Program-made: the position numbers and the translations under genes
Shown: in pieces, positions 6,692-16,198 of the stretch
How the letters are laid out: each line of letters begins with the position of its first letter
How positions within the stretch are numbered: position 1 is the first letter of the stretch
Notes under the pieces: generated by a model
What the model was told of the DNA's origin: nothing
The model's database searches: none
Seen by the model: only the letters and a program-made list of their open reading frames with translations
Assembly (NCBI GenBank): GCA_013314775.1
Contig: JABUFB010000008.1
Coordinates: forward strand, 1,064,392-1,128,391
Direction: 5' to 3'
From: Armatimonadota bacterium
Lineage (GTDB): Bacteria; Armatimonadota; Zipacnadia; Zipacnadales; JABUFB01
Length of the DNA: 64,000 nucleotides

Positions 6692-8743
6692 CTACCGGGC
6701 ACCCTGGGGTGCAGGCCTGACCTCGACCATGCACAACTCCCGCGCGGGCAGCGTGAAGGACGCCTGCGCCCTGGCGCCTTCGACGCGGAACGTCACGGTC
6801 TCCAGCGAATGCTCCTCGCCCGCTCTCCGAACACTCAGGCGATACTCGCCGGGACCAAGCAGATAGAACTCGGCCGCCATCGGACGCGGCGTCTCGCCGA
6901 AGTGGAACAGCTCGGCGGAGAAATGGTCCGAGCCCGCGCCTGTGACCAGCGCCGCGATCTCGCGGGGCTTCGTAAGCCAGCGGACGGCGTTCATCTGGAA
7001 GTATCCGAGCGCCCCCGGGTCGCCAGTGGCTGTGGAGTACAGAAGGTCTGGAGCCGGCTGATGCACCTCGAAGTTGGGCTCCGCAAGCTTGATCTTGCCG
7101 GTGAAGACCGCCGGGAAACGCAGCACGCGATCAGTCCAGCGCACTTCGCTGGTGTAGCGCGGGAAATTGTACGCGAAGGCCTTTGCGTTGCTTGCCAGAG
7201 CGGCTTCCAGCGGCTTGCGGTCGCCTGTCAGCAGGAACCCCTGGTACGCCGACCCGCCGCCGGCGAGAAGTCCGTCGAACTGCGGATCCCCGGTGACCGC
7301 CCGGTACTTCGCCATAGTTCCGCCGATGAACCCCATACGAGAGGCGCACCAGTTGCGCGTGCCCGGATCGCCCGCCGGCCTGCCGTTTTCCAGGTATTCC
7401 AGGCGGATGCGGGCCATGGAGCGGATCGGTTCCAGGTACTTCTCATCGTCGGTCATATGGTAGGTGAGCAGCATAGCATCCATGAAAGCCCCCATGCTGC
7501 TGGGCCACTCGTAGAGGGTCGGCTCATTGTGGTTGCGCGGATCCCACCAGTTGGGTGAGAGCCCACCGACAGTACCCTCGGGCCAGTGCAACGCCGCCGG
7601 GATGATCCCTGCCGGTTTCCCGTTCTCCTCCCGGGCCGTGGCGTCCACCCAGGTGTTCATCCAGTCTGAGAAGAGCGCCGTGAGTTGCGGGTCGCCGGTG
7701 CGCTGCCAGTACAGCAGGGCAGGCTGGATCGCCCGCACGTGGTAGGGCGTGTCGCAGGCCTTCTGCGGGTCCTCATGCACCCTGTCGACGGTGAAGTAGG
7801 TGCTCTTGAACTGCAGGAAGCCACGCTCATTGCGCCCGGTCCACAGGTCCCGCATCAGTTCCGCGAGTCGCAAGGCCCGGGCGCGCCAGATTTCATCATC
7901 CGGCGCGAGGTGCATCATCGGCAGGACCGTGTCGGTGGAATCCTCTGCCGAGTGCTCCACGTCCGTCATCTTCGTCATGAAGCCGCCCTTCATGTAGTCT
8001 TGGCTCATGACCGCGTTCGAGAATTTGGCCTGGGCGCTGGTGATCTTCTGGTCCTCGAAGGCGATCATCACCGGGACCCACCACCGCCACATCTCGCAAT
8101 CATCGCCCCAGCCCCCGCCGAAAGAGCCGTCTTCTTGCTGGCGATTGTCGATCCACCACTCTACGATGTCTGCGATGGACTCCAGACCCGCGCGCTGGTC
8201 TACTGCCCACTGTGGGGCGCCCTCAACCACAGGCCATGTCTTCTCCCACGGGATGCCTTCGCCGAGGTACATCCGGGCGATGCGGTTCTCGGGAAACGCC
8301 GCATGGTACTTCTGGAAGAACTCCCGGGCCGTTGCGAACCACTCGGCGCGCTTGTCGTAGTAGCTCCAGATATTCCCGCTCTGGATGGTGGCGGCGAACA
8401 CTCCGCGGCCTCGATAGATGTAGGTCAGGGGGTACAAGGGCGACTCCGGCTCGATACCGAAGTCGTAGTCCCGAGACTTGTAGATCGGCCCGGCAAAAAA
8501 GGACAGGTTCTTGCCGTCCACCCACTTCTCGATGAAGGACACTATCTTGGGCAGGTCCTCCTTGAGGGCGGCATCCAGATCCGGGTTCTGCTGGAGTTCC
8601 CTGAGAATCGCGAGGCGAACGGCGTCATCATCCGCGTTCCCGGCGCGCAGAATGGCGTCGCGAGTGGCATCATCGAGGGCGAAGGACGCGGTGGGAGACA
8701 CCAGGACTGCCACGGTAATCCCAACGAAGCAACAGAAGCGCAT
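6692..8743 (-). CDS. Secreted alpha-toroid protein, possible polysaccharide-degrading enzyme
   Basis: The product has 683 residues with a signal peptide (hydrophobic 1-21, then FALDD) and a good Shine-Dalgarno site (AGGAGG). The body is a series of helical hairpins with aromatic and acidic patches (DGSFGGGWGDDCEMWRWW, PTLYEWPSSMGAFMDAM, YHVRAIQPALLYWQRTGDPQ). This is typical of alpha/alpha-toroid glycoside hydrolases and polysaccharide lyases. The last 100 residues are beta-rich, like an accessory domain. I cannot assign a numbered family or the catalytic residues. It stands alone on the minus strand, and its 3' end faces the nucleotidyltransferase gene. An export and carbohydrate role is likely; the exact reaction is unknown. 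Confidence 0.75.
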   Translation of the reverse strand: MRFCCFVGITVAVLVSPTASFALDDATRDAILRAGNADDDAVRLAILRELQQNPDLDAALKEDLPKIVSFIEKWVDGKNLSFFAGPIYKSRDYDFGIEPESPLYPLTYIYRGRGVFAATIQSGNIWSYYDKRAEWFATAREFFQKYHAAFPENRIARMYLGEGIPWEKTWPVVEGAPQWAVDQRAGLESIADIVEWWIDNRQQEDGSFGGGWGDDCEMWRWWVPVMIAFEDQKITSAQAKFSNAVMSQDYMKGGFMTKMTDVEHSAEDSTDTVLPMMHLAPDDEIWRARALRLAELMRDLWTGRNERGFLQFKSTYFTVDRVHEDPQKACDTPYHVRAIQPALLYWQRTGDPQLTALFSDWMNTWVDATAREENGKPAGIIPAALHWPEGTVGGLSPNWWDPRNHNEPTLYEWPSSMGAFMDAMLLTYHMTDDEKYLEPIRSMARIRLEYLENGRPAGDPGTRNWCASRMGFIGGTMAKYRAVTGDPQFDGLLAGGGSAYQGFLLTGDRKPLEAALASNAKAFAYNFPRYTSEVRWTDRVLRFPAVFTGKIKLAEPNFEVHQPAPDLLYSTATGDPGALGYFQMNAVRWLTKPREIAALVTGAGSDHFSAELFHFGETPRPMAAEFYLLGPGEYRLSVRRAGEEHSLETVTFRVEGARAQASFTLPARELCMVEVRPAPQGAR

Positions 8744-8925
8744 GGCTCGAACCTCCTGGAAGCATGGTAGGGACTGGCCTCAGGCGCTGCCGGCATCGGT
8801 CCGCCCGCTATCAGAGTGGCTGCACAGGAACGGTACCACGTATACCGAGATGGTACAAGCCTGCCGACAGTTGGTTGCCGGGGGTGATGCAAGAGTGCGT
8901 TCCCCGAAAAGAGGTGAATCCGGTC

Positions 8926-8943
8926 GAGACGGGGCCCCGTCTC
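8926..8943. repeat. Perfect 18-bp palindrome with outer arms
   Basis: GAGACGGGGCCCCGTCTC is its own reverse complement. GGTGAA (8913-8918) and TTCACC (8945-8950) can extend the pairing. It could be a dimeric regulator site or the tip of a long hairpin. No gene is adjacent on the plus strand. Confidence 0.45.
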
Positions 8944-9367
8944 CTTCACCGACTGCAGCCGGCGATGAAGAGGGGCCGCTGTGCTTGCTGTACAGCCGCG
9001 CAGCGTTCTCATCGTTTCCGTCGCCTCCGTTGGGGGCTCAAGCGATTTGAACTGCACCCATTCCACCGGTTCCGTTCCGCTTCGCTCCACTCCTATCGGC
9101 TGCCGCCCGACTCGCGGGCTGTGAGGCCAAAGGACCGCCGGTGAGGTTCCCACGAACACCTGCGCACGCAGGGGGGTGCACAACTACGTCCCGACGGACG
9201 TGCGAAAGCGGCGGACTTCCTCGCCGCGCGGAGCAATCAGTCCGGCTTCGGGGACATTGTGGCTCAGGTCTACCTTTTCGACGAATGGCAGAAGGCCTTC
9301 TCCCGCGCAGAGCGCAATTCGGGCATTCTGCGCGTGGCGCGTGCTCCGCAAACCGGCACCCGAATGC

Positions 9368-9399
9368 GATCAGGGCGCGGGTAACCCCGCGCCCTGATC
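9368..9399. terminator. 14-bp perfect hairpin, putative terminator of the PEP-CTERM gene
   Basis: GATCAGGGCGCGGG pairs with CCCGCGCCCTGATC around a TAAC loop, 18 bases beyond the stop of the minus-strand gene at 9417. No U-tract follows on either strand. Confidence 0.6.
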
Positions 9400-9416
9400 G
9401 TTCGCATGCATGCGCG

Positions 9417-10067
9417 TTACAACGGTTCCCTGCGTTTCCTCCGAATGGCGATCCCGATCCCCGCAAGCCCGAAGAGCACCAGCGACAGCGTGCCCGGTTC
9501 CGGGATGTCATTACGGACAGTCACCTGGAAGGGGCTGCCGGCCTGACCGGCGAGCTCGTCGAAGTCGTCCTCAGTGATCAGGATATTGCTCAGGGTCAGG
9601 GAGTACGTGTCCGGGGCTGTGCCGAGAGGCACGCCCAGCACCCACTTTTCGATGGTGTACGTACCCGGAACAAGAGCGTTGCTGTCCGCCCGACCCGTGG
9701 CCTGGTGGAAGTCGGCTGCTCCTGGATCGCCGTCGGGATAGAGAGCAGCATCCACCGTGAACGGGTAACCGACTGCGGTCTGGCGCGGCGTTGCCTGGTC
9801 AAAGAACGACGCGTCCGCGGTCCAGCCGTAACTGCCGTAGTCGCGGCTGACCAGCAACCAGTCGGTGGTCGGAAGGACAACATCGTACTGTACCGCCAGC
9901 ACGTCCGTGTCACTGATCATCCGCACCAGTATCTCCAGGGTGTCCCCGTCGAACATGGTCGCGGAACCGTGACCAGCCAGGGTCTCCATCTGGAAGACCG
10001 TTGCGGCATGGACGCCTGCGGCCGTCGAAAGCGATAGAGCTAACACCAACGGCACGAACCACTTCAT
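9417..10067 (-). CDS. PEP-CTERM sorted extracellular protein
   Basis: The product has 216 residues from ATG 10067, behind AGGAGGGAG. The N-terminus is a clear signal peptide (MKWFVPLVLALSLSTAAGVHAA). The middle is beta-rich (LEILVRMISDTDVLAVQYDVVLP), like a cohesin- or jelly-roll-type extracellular domain. The C-terminus has IPEPGTLSLVLFGLAGIGIA followed by RRKRR, the standard PEP-CTERM tripartite tail for exosortase sorting to the cell surface or exopolysaccharide. It lies between the big subtilase and a hairpin; the 109-base gap from the subtilase stop suggests possible co-transcription. The exosortase is not in this window. The substrate or ligand is unknown. Confidence 0.88.
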   Translation of the reverse strand: MKWFVPLVLALSLSTAAGVHAATVFQMETLAGHGSATMFDGDTLEILVRMISDTDVLAVQYDVVLPTTDWLLVSRDYGSYGWTADASFFDQATPRQTAVGYPFTVDAALYPDGDPGAADFHQATGRADSNALVPGTYTIEKWVLGVPLGTAPDTYSLTLSNILITEDDFDELAGQAGSPFQVTVRNDIPEPGTLSLVLFGLAGIGIAIRRKRREPL

Positions 10068-10176
10068 GCTCAGACTCCCTCCTCCAGTTCGCAATGCGTG
10101 AACTGGGGACGCTCGCCCACTGTATGGTCGGCCGGACACCACCTCCCACTCGCAGGTCGGGGCGCTGCCGCGTCGC

Positions 10177-13100
10177 CTACCTGTGCACGGACAGGGCGCA
10201 GGTCCTCGACGCCTGCCGGCCATCCTCCGAGCGCACCGTGAGCTTCACGAAATAGGTGCCCGAAGGGACCCGCGTGCCTGCAGTGCTCACCCCGTCCCAG
10301 ACCACGCGATTGACGCCGGCAGGAAGCACCGCATCGCTGCTCAAGCGCCGAATCACCCGACCCGCGATGTTCAGAATGTCCACGTCCACCGCTGCCTGCT
10401 CGCCGAGAGTGAAGGCAATCTCGGCGCCTCCCGCGCCCCGGGGCACCGCGGACAGACTCGTAACCTGCCCGCCGCCGACGATCCGCGGGACGAACTCAAG
10501 GCCGAGTTCCCGCACGCCGGCTGTTGATGGCGTGTACGTGTACCCGGTCCGGGTGCGCATGTAGACCCGCTTCCCGGTTACCGTGTCCACCAGGTACGGT
10601 GTCAGGGTGACCGGAACTTGGGTGAGATCAGGCCAGGAGACGGTGACAGGCAGTCCGGCGGAGCCGCTGTGTACGGCGATCCGCCATTTGTAGCCGCTCG
10701 CACCTGACGCCTGCAGGGAAAGTGCCTCCCCGGGCGTGCCCGGATCGCTCAACGATTGCGACTTCACGACGAGATCCACGCCAGGGCCGAAGGGCGGGTG
10801 CGGCTCCGACGCGCCCAGTCCCCGGGCAGCGGCGCCGATGACCGTGCAGCGGTCCGCGTAGTCCCCCGCCGAAGCAACCAGTCGCACTTGCCAGTCCGCG
10901 GCTTCCTGTTCGACGCTTCCCGCGCCCGCGACCCCGGACTCCACATGACTTGATTCCGCGGATATAAGGAGCTCGCACGGCACGCGAGCGCACACGAAGT
11001 AACCTTGCCAGGGCTCCAGCATTGCCCCTGAATTGGCCGCCAGCCGGGTGTTTCCGCCGTCCTCATACCCGTAGGCTACCGCGTAGATCCAGTTCCTTTC
11101 GACCCCACCCGATAGCGGCAGCCATTCGCCGGAATGCAGCACCTGGATGTTCCGGTCAGACCATTCCACTGCATGGGCGAAGGGGCACCCGATGATGTTC
11201 CAACCCTTTTCGAGATGGACGACCTCATCAGGCGGAGACGACGCGCTTCGCGGCGGACACTGGAGAGATCCACCCCGGCGGGAGTAGAGCCAGTAGCCGC
11301 GACCCGTCTCGGTCCCCGATGACGAGACTGCCAGCGCGCCGCCGGCATCGACCGTGAACAACTCCCAGTCAGCGCCACGCGTGCCCAGTCCGGAGGCGAT
11401 GGTGTCGAGAGCCGCCGATCCTACGTCCCCTGGTATAGCGATGCGCGACCAGCCAGGCGAGACCACGAACGATGGCGGAGCGTTGCTGACCAAAGCCGAA
11501 GAGGCTGTGATATCCGGTGCGGAGTGGTTCATGTTCGCCTGGACCAGGTACATCTCGGTGATAGTGATGAGCCCGTTCTGGTTCAGGTCGTAGTGGCAGT
11601 TGGCCGCTGTCACCGCCTTGTTCAGCATGCTCTGCATGAGGTACATGTCGGTTATGGTCACACGCGAACTGTGGTTGACATCGCCCACGCAGCATTTCAG
11701 GATGCGGTCGCGATCACCCGTGAGCGCAAGACCGTTGTCGCGGCCGGTAATCGTCTCCGAAAGAGTGATCTCGAAGGTGTCATCGTCGGGGAGTGCGGGG
11801 CTGAAGTCGATGAACAGCGTATGCGCGTCGGTGCTCAGGGTAGTCGCCGAAACTCTCGCGGAAATATCCCCAGCCTTGGAGGCGACAACCATAAGATCAG
11901 CAGGCGTCACGGGAGCCAGTGGGTCGGTGAATACCACGGCCAGCCTGGACACGCGCCCGGTGCGGGTCTCCACGTAGCCGTCGGTGCAGGTTGTGGCGAT
12001 CTCCCCAACGCCGCCGCCGTGGGTGGCCACCACTGTCCATTCCACGACTTCAGGTGGGGTGCTATCGTCGGACTCAACGGTGAAACCGTCTGTGAGGGTC
12101 CCCCACTGTCCGTCCGGGTTGGTGACCGTGATGTCCCAAGTGCCCGGCGTGACCCCGTTCAGGTCCAGGGTGCAGGTGATTTGCGTGAAGTTCACTACAC
12201 TGACCCCGGTCGCGATGACGTCGGTCTCACCCGACTTCTCAAGCTTCACCGTCGCGCCACTCTGGAAGCCCATGCCTTCGAGGTCGGTAATTGCGACGGA
12301 ACCAGAATTCGGGGCCGAACTGGGCGTACTGGATATCACCCGCGGATTGTCGATGTTCACGATGACCCGGGGTGTGTCGCAGCTTGTGAGAACCTCGACG
12401 TCCTCAATCGTCTTGGTCTGGCTGAAATACGTGGCGCTGATATCGTACAGACCGGGATCGATGTTGGCGATACGATACATGCCGTCGGAGCGGGTAGTTG
12501 CCCCCGGCGCATATCCTCCGGCGACCGGCGTTGCTTTGACCACCGCATTCTGCACCGCCGTCCCATAGTACGTGACCTGGCCGGTGATCGCCCCCACAGC
12601 GGACGCCCGGTTGTCATTCTCGAGAAGGGTCTGCGCCGCGTTGATTCGCCCCCAACCCCAATAGGGATGCCAGCCCGGAACGAGCCCGACATCATCGCAG
12701 CCGCGCTGAATCGCTCGGAAGATCCGGATCAGACCACCTGGTGTTGACTGGGTGATGCCCTGTGAGGCCGCATATAGGCTGGCAAGACCGGAGACGAAGG
12801 GGCAGGCGAGAGAGGTGCCCGTCTGGTACTGGTACCGCGCGTTGCCCTCGGGCAATCCTGCGTAATGCATGGGCACGAGTTCGGTGGGCATCGTAGTCCA
12901 GGTAAGCCAGAAGGCGAGGGTGTCCATGTCCACGTCGCCGCCCGGGGCAGCAACATCCACATAGTCACCGTAATTCGAGTAGGAGGCCGGGGCGTCGTAA
13001 GGCCAACTGGTGGAAGCAACGCCCATCACCCCGGCACAGGCAGCTGGGTAAGTGGGCCTGTTCATGGAGTCGCCCTCGTTGCCTGCGGCGGCGACCACCA

Positions 13101-14055
13101 ACGCCCCGTGTTCCCAGGCGTAGTTCACTGCGTCTTGCTCAAGCTGGGAGTAATAGATGTCACCGGCACTGATGTTGATGATCACCGCGCCATGGTCGAC
13201 CGCCCAGATGATCGACTCGGCCAGGTCCGATTCGGTACCGTATCCCGTGTTGTCAAAGCACTTGATGGGCAGGATCTGGCAATGATAGGCCAGGCCGGCG
13301 ATGCCGCTGGATGGAGCAGTGCCGCCGTTATTTGTGGAGGCGCCAATTACGCCTGCGACAGCGGTTCCGTGGCCATAGTCATCAGCGAAATCCGTGGGGG
13401 AGTACCCGCCCAGCACGTTGGTGCCGTTGGCGATGTCAATCTGCCCACCCAGCGCCGCATCGGGGCTTGATCCCCCCAGGTTGATGAAGTCCGGGTGGGC
13501 GATGCTGTCAGTCCCGCCGTAGTCGATGCCGGTGTCAATCACCGCGACCTTGGGAGGATTGGCGGGCTTTGTCGCGGCGGTATAGTAGGTGCTGGGGTAG
13601 ATGTTCCAGGCGCCGAGAGCGTCGATGACATGCATGCCCCACTGGTACCAGGTGGCGTCGGATGGATCCCACACGGCAATGGAACTGTCCAGGTTATTGT
13701 ACGCGGGGTCGTTGGGAGCAGCAAGAAGCACGCGGCGGGTGTAGTTGGGTTCAGCGAAGCGGACTTCGGGGCGCCGCCGGATGTTCTCCAGCACAGAGTC
13801 CATGTCCGAAGCAGAGCGGAGACGCATGACGTGAGCATTCACCCGCGGTACCGCTCTACTGCGCGTCATCCGGTACCGGGAGGCAAGACGGGCCACAGCG
13901 GGGGACGAAGCAGTGTCGCGCAGCCCCACCACGATCTCACCCGGCACGTATGGAGGGCCGGCCACTCTGACTGGTTTTCCGCGTTGAGCGTCTGAAACTG
14001 GGATTAATAGGATTGCGAGACAGCCTAACAGCACAGCGCGAAGCGCCACTGCCAT
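10177..14055 (-). CDS. Secreted multidomain subtilase (S8) with dockerin-like and FlgD-like domains
   Basis: The product has 1292 residues from ATG 14055 (AGGTGA at 6 bases); a GTG six bases earlier is possible. A signal peptide (to about 23) and an inhibitor-like prodomain (VPGEIVVGLRD to about 108) precede the S8 catalytic domain. Its triad is Asp174 (AVIDTGID), His229 (GHGTAVAGV) and Ser415 (GTSLACPFVSG), with oxyanion Asn326 (AAAGNEG). After about 480 come a carboxypeptidase-regulatory-like domain (TRSDGMYRIANIDPGLYDI), an IPT/TIG-like domain (about 575-665), a dockerin-type repeat pair (CVGDVNHSSRVTITDMYLMQ and YDLNQNGLITITEMYLVQ, about 789-846) and unassigned beta domains. A FlgD-like Ig domain closes the chain (about 1210-1292). 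It is an exported protease of the cell surface or a secreted complex, apparently intact. Confidence 0.92.
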   Translation of the reverse strand: MAVALRAVLLGCLAILLIPVSDAQRGKPVRVAGPPYVPGEIVVGLRDTASSPAVARLASRYRMTRSRAVPRVNAHVMRLRSASDMDSVLENIRRRPEVRFAEPNYTRRVLLAAPNDPAYNNLDSSIAVWDPSDATWYQWGMHVIDALGAWNIYPSTYYTAATKPANPPKVAVIDTGIDYGGTDSIAHPDFINLGGSSPDAALGGQIDIANGTNVLGGYSPTDFADDYGHGTAVAGVIGASTNNGGTAPSSGIAGLAYHCQILPIKCFDNTGYGTESDLAESIIWAVDHGAVIINISAGDIYYSQLEQDAVNYAWEHGALVVAAAGNEGDSMNRPTYPAACAGVMGVASTSWPYDAPASYSNYGDYVDVAAPGGDVDMDTLAFWLTWTTMPTELVPMHYAGLPEGNARYQYQTGTSLACPFVSGLASLYAASQGITQSTPGGLIRIFRAIQRGCDDVGLVPGWHPYWGWGRINAAQTLLENDNRASAVGAITGQVTYYGTAVQNAVVKATPVAGGYAPGATTRSDGMYRIANIDPGLYDISATYFSQTKTIEDVEVLTSCDTPRVIVNIDNPRVISSTPSSAPNSGSVAITDLEGMGFQSGATVKLEKSGETDVIATGVSVVNFTQITCTLDLNGVTPGTWDITVTNPDGQWGTLTDGFTVESDDSTPPEVVEWTVVATHGGGVGEIATTCTDGYVETRTGRVSRLAVVFTDPLAPVTPADLMVVASKAGDISARVSATTLSTDAHTLFIDFSPALPDDDTFEITLSETITGRDNGLALTGDRDRILKCCVGDVNHSSRVTITDMYLMQSMLNKAVTAANCHYDLNQNGLITITEMYLVQANMNHSAPDITASSALVSNAPPSFVVSPGWSRIAIPGDVGSAALDTIASGLGTRGADWELFTVDAGGALAVSSSGTETGRGYWLYSRRGGSLQCPPRSASSPPDEVVHLEKGWNIIGCPFAHAVEWSDRNIQVLHSGEWLPLSGGVERNWIYAVAYGYEDGGNTRLAANSGAMLEPWQGYFVCARVPCELLISAESSHVESGVAGAGSVEQEAADWQVRLVASAGDYADRCTVIGAAARGLGASEPHPPFGPGVDLVVKSQSLSDPGTPGEALSLQASGASGYKWRIAVHSGSAGLPVTVSWPDLTQVPVTLTPYLVDTVTGKRVYMRTRTGYTYTPSTAGVRELGLEFVPRIVGGGQVTSLSAVPRGAGGAEIAFTLGEQAAVDVDILNIAGRVIRRLSSDAVLPAGVNRVVWDGVSTAGTRVPSGTYFVKLTVRSEDGRQASRTCALSVHR

Positions 14056-14120
14056 GCCCACTCACCTGCTCATTCCCTGTGCCCCCACAACTAGAGTCGA
14101 ACTGTTGTCCGTCAGCCTCA

Positions 14121-14170
14121 CTTTCTCCCTTTATTATCAACTTACCTTCTTTCTATGCCGATTATGATCC
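14121..14170 (-). promoter_or_regulatory. AT-rich promoter-like stretch upstream of the subtilase gene
   Basis: Reading toward the subtilase gene, this short island contains CATAATCGG and GTTGATAATAAAG. It is strikingly AT-rich for this region and about 70-110 bases before the start. No convincing -35/-10 pair can be fixed by eye. Confidence 0.25.
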
Positions 14171-14222
14171 TTCCCGGGAACAAATCAGTTCAGGCGGCCC
14201 CACTATCGACGCCGGTCTTCTG

Positions 14223-14239
14223 GCCCCCAGGGTGGGGGC
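14223..14239 (-). terminator. Short GC hairpin after the glycosidase gene
   Basis: GCCCCC and GGGGGC enclose AGGGT, 14 bases beyond the stop at 14253. There is no U-tract. Confidence 0.45.
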
Positions 14240-14252
14240 AGACGCGCGCTTT

Positions 14253-15860
14253 TCACCGAGTAAGCTTCAGCACACTATCCCCGTCGAAGGGTGCCACGAG
14301 TTCCACCTTTGCGCCGCAGGGGACCGTCAACGTTCCCGACGGCTCGCCGGTGGCGGGGTTGAACCACTCCCCCGACAGTTCCCCGGTGACGCCGGTCAGG
14401 TCGACCGTCACCGCGCCGCCATTGGGCGAGTAGATGAGATACTCCGCCCCCGGATCGGCCAGGCAGTATCCGCTCGACGCCAACTCGCCGTGAGGGACCG
14501 CCTTCGACAGATCCATCCGCTCGGCGAATCTCAAGGTGTATCCCATATTCTTGCGAATCGGGTCCCACTTCGGGTCCAGCGACAGGTTCGCCGTGAGGTG
14601 GTCGGTCCAGGCGCGGGCCGCGCCCGGTGTCACGGGCTGGATTGGAGGGCTGAAGGGGTCCATGAAGATGGGATTATGCCCCCTGCAGAAGCTCTTCCAG
14701 ACCCATTGCGGGTTCCCGCCAATGCCCCACAGGTGGTCCGTGTCGTTGATGATGACCTTGCGTCCGTCCGCGGCCGGCGGGTTATCGCGGTAACCGCCAT
14801 CGGGGTTGGGAGAGACCCATTCCGCCGGGCTTTCGAAGAGCGTGGCGTTCTTGCCCCGCTGCTTCGAGTCGCGGCAGTACTGGAAAGTCATGCCCACCGG
14901 GTGCTGTTTCCCCATGCCTTTCTCAAGCTCGTGGATGAAGCGGATGAAATGGTACTGCCAGTCGGTGGAGTACGCCCCTGACTCGTTCGCAATCTCATAC
15001 AGCACGTTATCCAGGTCGTTCACGGTCTCCACGACCTTGCGGACGTAGGCCTCCTGGATCGCGACCACGGCGGGGAGCGCGAGGGTCTGGATTTCGATGC
15101 CGCGCTCATTGCCATCGGGATTCCCGTCGATGCCATTGATGTTGTTCCGGGCGTTGAAGGGGTGGCCGTCCCAGCACCAGGGCACGTCGGAGGCGTGCAG
15201 ACCATGCCCCTCAAAGAGCATGATGGACACGTAAATGCCCCGCTCCCCCGCAGCCTGAACACGCTGGCGGAGACGATCGAAGTACGACTGATCAAAGCGT
15301 GACAGGTCGAACTTCGGCTTGCCGTCCAGCGCCAGCTCGGGCCCCGTCCGGGGCCAGGGGAATCCGGCGCAGTAGGTGGTCTCGCCGCCGTAGGCGTAGC
15401 GACTCAGTTCCCAGGTCCAGAGCCGGATAAAGTTGTGGTGGTAGTGCTCCATCATCTCCAAGCAGCCGACGAAATCGAACTCCGGCGGAGGGTCGGTCTT
15501 TCCCATGTCCTTGAGATTGCTCCAGGTGTGAGAGCCGGTCAGGTAGACCACCTTTCCGGCGGGATCGGCGAAGTAACGGGGGTTGTCGGGACTAACGCGC
15601 AAGGGGCCGCTTGCCGGGCCCGCCGAAGCGCTCAAAGATTCGATGACCATAAGTACCACTCCCAGGAACCCGAACAGTGTGACCGGCCGGCGACGGTTGA
15701 GCACAGCATCTGCCCGCGTCAAGTGGATCGACCTCCGATGTGATACTGCGGCGCGCTCAAGTGCCAGAGCACGTGCCCTGATGAGTCCCGACATCTCTCC
15801 GCCTGCTGCTTGATGCATCTCTGGTCCGGGCTTGCCCGGTGCTGCATCGGGGCAAGTCAT
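14253..15860 (-). CDS. Glycoside-hydrolase-like protein with C-terminal collagen-binding-type domain
   Basis: The frame has 535 residues. The true start is uncertain: the recognisable part begins with a membrane or signal segment (VTLFGFLGVVLMVIESLSASAG), so an internal ATG (15794) or the GTG at about 15703 may be used. After it comes GPLRVSPDNPRYFADPAGK, the start of a TIM-barrel family related to DUF4038/GH140 cellulase-like proteins. YEIANESGAYS supplies a likely catalytic Glu and INDTDHLWGIGG lies near the barrel end. The last 90 residues (YLIYSPNGGAVTVDLTGVTG, WFNPATGE) match the small collagen-binding-type beta domain common after these barrels. It is an exported carbohydrate enzyme with unknown substrate. 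Confidence 0.8.
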   Translation of the reverse strand: MTCPDAAPGKPGPEMHQAAGGEMSGLIRARALALERAAVSHRRSIHLTRADAVLNRRRPVTLFGFLGVVLMVIESLSASAGPASGPLRVSPDNPRYFADPAGKVVYLTGSHTWSNLKDMGKTDPPPEFDFVGCLEMMEHYHHNFIRLWTWELSRYAYGGETTYCAGFPWPRTGPELALDGKPKFDLSRFDQSYFDRLRQRVQAAGERGIYVSIMLFEGHGLHASDVPWCWDGHPFNARNNINGIDGNPDGNERGIEIQTLALPAVVAIQEAYVRKVVETVNDLDNVLYEIANESGAYSTDWQYHFIRFIHELEKGMGKQHPVGMTFQYCRDSKQRGKNATLFESPAEWVSPNPDGGYRDNPPAADGRKVIINDTDHLWGIGGNPQWVWKSFCRGHNPIFMDPFSPPIQPVTPGAARAWTDHLTANLSLDPKWDPIRKNMGYTLRFAERMDLSKAVPHGELASSGYCLADPGAEYLIYSPNGGAVTVDLTGVTGELSGEWFNPATGEPSGTLTVPCGAKVELVAPFDGDSVLKLTR

Positions 15861-16198
15861 CGCCGATGAGTCCCTTCCAGTATAGGACTCTCACCCGGAC
15901 GTGAGCGCAGGAAAGAAGCCGCAGGTACATGATCAGGAAAAACAGCGTGCGCTCGCGGTCCTGGACCACCACAACCTCCGGCGCGGCATTATTGGTTCCT
16001 ACATTTCCGACCGAAGGGTCTCGGTTCCTCCAGGACGGGTCGCCGAATTCGGCCGGGGACAAAGTCACCATCCGCGTAAGTGCCGTGGGACACACCCGGG
16101 CCTCCAGACGCCAATGCGCTGGAGGCCCGGGGAACAGCTTGGTACGTCCGGATTCGCGGGCATGAAACTGGGCACAGCGCCCGCGTGCATCCGCCCTG
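15861..16198. other. Gap with one strong hairpin
   Basis: The 338 bases between two minus-strand genes hold the hairpin at 16095-16131 and otherwise nothing that looks like a gene. The half nearest 15860 should contain the promoter and leader of the glycosidase gene. No promoter match is clear. Confidence 0.5.
16095..16131. terminator. 13-bp perfect hairpin downstream of the small secreted protein gene
   Basis: CCCGGGCCTCCAG pairs with CTGGAGGCCCGGG. A further CGC/GCG pairing around a CAAT loop extends it. It lies about 70 bases past the stop at 16199. There is no U-tract. Confidence 0.55.

Larger units (their letters stand above)
8744..9416. other. 673-base gap without a supported gene
   Basis: This gap lies between the alpha-toroid gene and the PEP-CTERM gene. 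It holds a perfect 18-base palindrome (8926-8943) and a 14-bp hairpin (9368-9399). A 72-codon open stretch on the plus strand (about 9143-9358) contains a protein-like segment (SGFGDIVAQVYLFDEWQKAF) but has no start codon or Shine-Dalgarno site. It is either a remnant or chance. Confidence 0.5.

Noticed and set aside
9143..9358. Plus-strand open stretch with SGFGDIVAQVYLFDEWQKAF
   Set aside because: A stop codon lies directly before it, and there is no start codon, no ribosome binding site and no family match. At most it is a remnant.
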